A stretch of 64,000 nucleotides of DNA from Phalacrocorax aristotelis (lineage: Eukaryota > Chordata > Aves > Suliformes > Phalacrocoracidae): the NCBI RefSeq assembly GCF_949628215.1, contig NC_134280.1, forward strand, positions 1,436,501 to 1,500,500, written 5' to 3'. Shown piece by piece: positions 61,186 to 64,000 of this stretch. Position 1 is the first letter of the stretch; every line of letters starts with the position of its first letter. The translations under genes and the position numbers were made by a program. A model generated the notes under the pieces. It was given only the letters and a program-made list of their open reading frames with translations. It had not been told where the DNA came from and searched no databases.

Positions 61186-62744
61186 ACCTGCTCCTGCACC
61201 GGTGTGACAACTCCTCTCAGGGCTAGATCAGGGGTGACGGAGGTACTTGGCTGCTGGAAACCAGGGGACGGCCCCCAGACCGGGGGGAGATGGGGGACAA
61301 ATGCCCTCCTGCTTTGGGGAAGGGGCTGCGTAGGGCAAAGCCACAGCAAACAGCTGGAGAAGGGGCACGCCTAACGCTGGCAACCCTAACAACCCTAAAC
61401 CACCACCTTCTGTTCTGAGGGAATATTCTGTTCCTTTCTGCTACACAGACAGCTTTGGACATTGTGTTTAAACCAGCTTTTCTAGCTCCAGCTCCTTCAC
61501 CCGCGTCTACCCCCTGCAAGAGCACCTGTCACGCGCTTGAGACGCTCGCAGGTCCCAGCTCCGTCACCAGCACCTCCCGGCCTGGTACAGCTTCTGTCAC
61601 GTATTTAAAATTAACGCACGATGCTTAACGCAAGATCCCTTGAACTAAACATAGCACTTGCCGCACAGGCTTCAGTTTTAGCTGACAAACATTTCTTGCA
61701 AACACGTCAGGCACACAGAATTTCCTAAGGGAAGAGATGCATCGGTTTTGTCAGTGCTGGGGGAAATGACTGTCAGGCTGGACTTTGGGCTGTAAAAGCC
61801 TCTCTGGGAAACCCGGCACACCATGCTGCACCATATACATACACACCATATATATATTTAGAAAACAAGTTATGCTCTTCAGCGTAGTGCTGGCCGCCCC
61901 TCGGCAGGAGAATGGCCTCACAGGTTGCTACAGGGACCCAAGCACCAGCATCAATTATCCATACTGTTCTGTAACGTCAAGGATTACAGCAAAGCCATGG
62001 GAGCAATAGTATTCGTACAGCTTTTCAGAAGCGATCTGTGAGGAGCATCCGCGCAAAGGCTGGGAGAAACAGGATGCTTCGCCGGGAGAAGCCAACGCCC
62101 AGCCAGGTGCCCACCCAAAATATGCAGTTTTAAATAGTGCTCTTAGTCCCAGCAGCTCCCTCAGAAAATAAACACAGCTGCATGAAGACGAGTGGAAAAC
62201 CAGGCAGTATATCCTTGCAAATACACAGTTCTTCATTAGGCTTCATTTCCTGGCAGCAATTTCAGGTTTTCTTGACAACTATATATCTATAGAAGGCCAG
62301 AAAGGCTTCCAAGCTTTCAAAATAATCACGAACTTTAAAAAGAACACCTTAAGAACCAGGGATTTCCCACCTCTATGCAGTAATTTGTTGATGGTGCTGC
62401 AGGTAGTTCCTGGAATACGTATGAGCGTCTCCACCTAACCCAGCATCTATTTACATTTCGGAAGGCAACGAACATTCATTCGCGGTTTCTCTCCCTCCCT
62501 GGCATGTTGTACACGCTTCACTGCAGGCTCGGTACAAGCTCAGACAAACCTGCTGTGCTCCCTTTGATCAGGACATTTTGCATTTGGTTTAAGTCAGACG
62601 TTACATCCCTCAGCCGTTAGCGAGGAGGCAAAACCATGTTCTCGCTCGTACTTCCAGTGCAAATACCTCTTCCTAGGCGTGAGCCCCAAATACCAGTGCA
62701 CACCACTGCTTGCCTTTGCTATCAGCTGGGCAGACTCTGCTCAG

Positions 62745-62860
62745 CCTGGCCAGCTGGGAATGCTGCTAAAATATAAAGTTGAAATGGCGGTGCTTTTTAA
62801 AGGATGTTTTTAAGCATGAATTAACAGGAATGCAATTGCTTTAATTTTCCTAAGAGCCAC
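62745..62860. promoter_or_regulatory. Candidate intronic enhancer in KCNJ3
   Basis: Short unique block with GTTGAAATGGCGGTGC, AAGCATGAATTAACAGG and GCAATTGCTTTAATTTTCC. Weak call. Confidence -1.
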
Positions 62861-64000
62861 AACTGAGCCCCAGGCACCCGGTGGGACATAACTGGGTTTT
62901 GTTCTTCCCATCTGAGCGGTCCCTGGCCACAAAGAGCAGTGAAATAAGTTGCCCTTTACCTTGGGTTTTCAGCCTTTGACGACAGGGCTCGCTCAGCAGT
63001 ACACCACCACGCTGGTCCCTGCCCAAGGACAGTGTCTAAGGCCTGCCTGATGACTGATTATCTTTTAAGGCAGAGAAGATGAAAGACAAGATGCTTCTCC
63101 TGGAAAAACCACGGGACGAGTTCACTTCCCCTGACTCCTCAGAAGAAAGCGTGCAGGGCTCTGTAGCTACTATCACATAGACGCTTGGCTACGTGAAGCC
63201 GTGCCACACGCTTTCTTAATAACAGAACCAATGTTAGACTAAGCACAGGAAGATTCACCCTCCCTTGTCTCCGACGCCTGTGGCGCAGCTTTATGAAAGC
63301 CCGGGAGAAGAGCTTGGGCGGGCACCGGTGGGCTGAGCCCTCCAGATGGTGAGCGGCATCCCCATTCGCCCTTCACCCATGCCGAGGGGCTCTGCTTACA
63401 AACAAGGGATGCCGCTACCCCCTCCGACCTAAGGACGCAGCGCTGGGGGCGTTAACCCAACGAGCGAGCAGGAGGCCACCGCAGGGTATGGTCCTGGCCC
63501 GCGTCCCTGCAGGAGCCAGTGAAGGGCATCCCGTTGCCATGTGCCACCGGTCCTAGAGGGTGAGCGTTATTTCTTGTTTGAGGTGTTTTATCCATGTGGT
63601 TTGGCGCTCTTGAGACACGAGCAGCTTTTAAGACAAAAAAGAAAGGAAAAGGGCACCCAAAGGTGCTCTGGTCTGTCCTTCTCCATCCCCTCCTGTACCA
63701 ACCATCCCACCCTCTGCGTGGACGTCCCTGGAGGACCCACCCATGAGCTCTTCTCGTGGGACCGTGGGGATGTGCAGGCCTTGTGCCACCCTCTGGAAAG
63801 GGGAGTCTTCGCTTGGCAGAGAGCTGTCAACCTCCCCATCCTCCCGGAGGAGCCGCGGTGGAAGTTGGGGTGCAGGACCTGAAGAGATACTGGCAGCTGC
63901 TTCCTTCTCTTTGAATTAATGTGCTGGGTCAACATCTCAATGGCACATGTAAAGATGTAAAGAAGCCTTACCACTTGTAACCAATAAACACTGGGTGTTT

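Larger units (their letters stand above)
55251..64000 (-). other. KCNJ3 intron, distal part to window edge
   Basis: The intron continues to the right edge, so it is at least 13.97 kb long. I found no frame resembling the preceding KCNJ3 exon, which should encode the cytoplasmic stretch around QLELDVGFSTGADQ. CpG-richer pockets occur near 57.36-57.56 and 59.43-59.54 kb. AT-rich unique segments at 56.99-57.22, 60.98-61.19 and 62.75-62.86 kb are listed as enhancer candidates. Confidence -1.

Noticed and set aside
61382..61400. Telomere-like AACCCTAACAACCCTAAAC
   Set aside because: Only about two imperfect units, too short to call an interstitial telomeric repeat.
1..64000. CRISPR arrays, tRNA or rRNA genes, operons or phage-like modules
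   Set aside because: No regularly spaced repeats, no RNA gene signatures I could recognise and no compact gene arrays; the sequence is typical vertebrate non-coding DNA.

Overview
This is vertebrate nuclear DNA, most likely from a bird. The evidence is three truncated CR1 retrotransposon tails with the avian-type 3' end (repeats of the ATTCTATG type), very few other interspersed repeats, AT-rich non-coding DNA broken by small CpG-rich pockets, and one exon that reads as a slightly diverged copy of a mammalian ion-channel exon. A crocodilian or turtle is not excluded by the repeats alone. Nothing points to bacterial, plasmid or viral DNA.

Only one protein-coding exon can be supported. It is the last coding exon of KCNJ3 (GIRK1/Kir3.1, the G-protein-gated inward-rectifier potassium channel subunit), on the minus strand at 49446-50029. 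It has a clear splice acceptor just upstream, at 50030-50031. The exon carries the end of the cytoplasmic Kir domain and the long GIRK1-specific tail. Earlier KCNJ3 exons were not found and must lie beyond the right edge.

Layout: 1 to about 45.8 kb is intergenic DNA downstream (3') of KCNJ3. In other amniotes the next gene on this side is NR4A2, across a large gene desert (recalled synteny, not visible here). About 45.8-49.4 kb is the probable KCNJ3 3' UTR, with proximal and distal poly(A) signals and an unexpected CpG-dense block. 49.4-50.0 kb is the coding exon. 50.03-64.0 kb is intron. CR1 fragments lie at 15.3 kb (+), 27.6 kb (-) and 55.1 kb (-). The first and third are close relatives; the second belongs to another subfamily.

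Most other open reading frames are chance frames in GC-rich DNA. The points most worth a second look are a five-fold LPxKLxK-type motif repeat in the GIRK1 tail, a CpG-dense block inside the presumed 3' UTR, a cluster of five G/C homopolymers of 12 or more bases confined to 29.9-39.2 kb, an exact 36-bp tandem duplication at 17.5 kb, a long AT-rich dyad at 23.0 kb, and several unique AT-rich segments that look like candidate conserved enhancers. I did not find an unknown enzymatic or defence system in this window.
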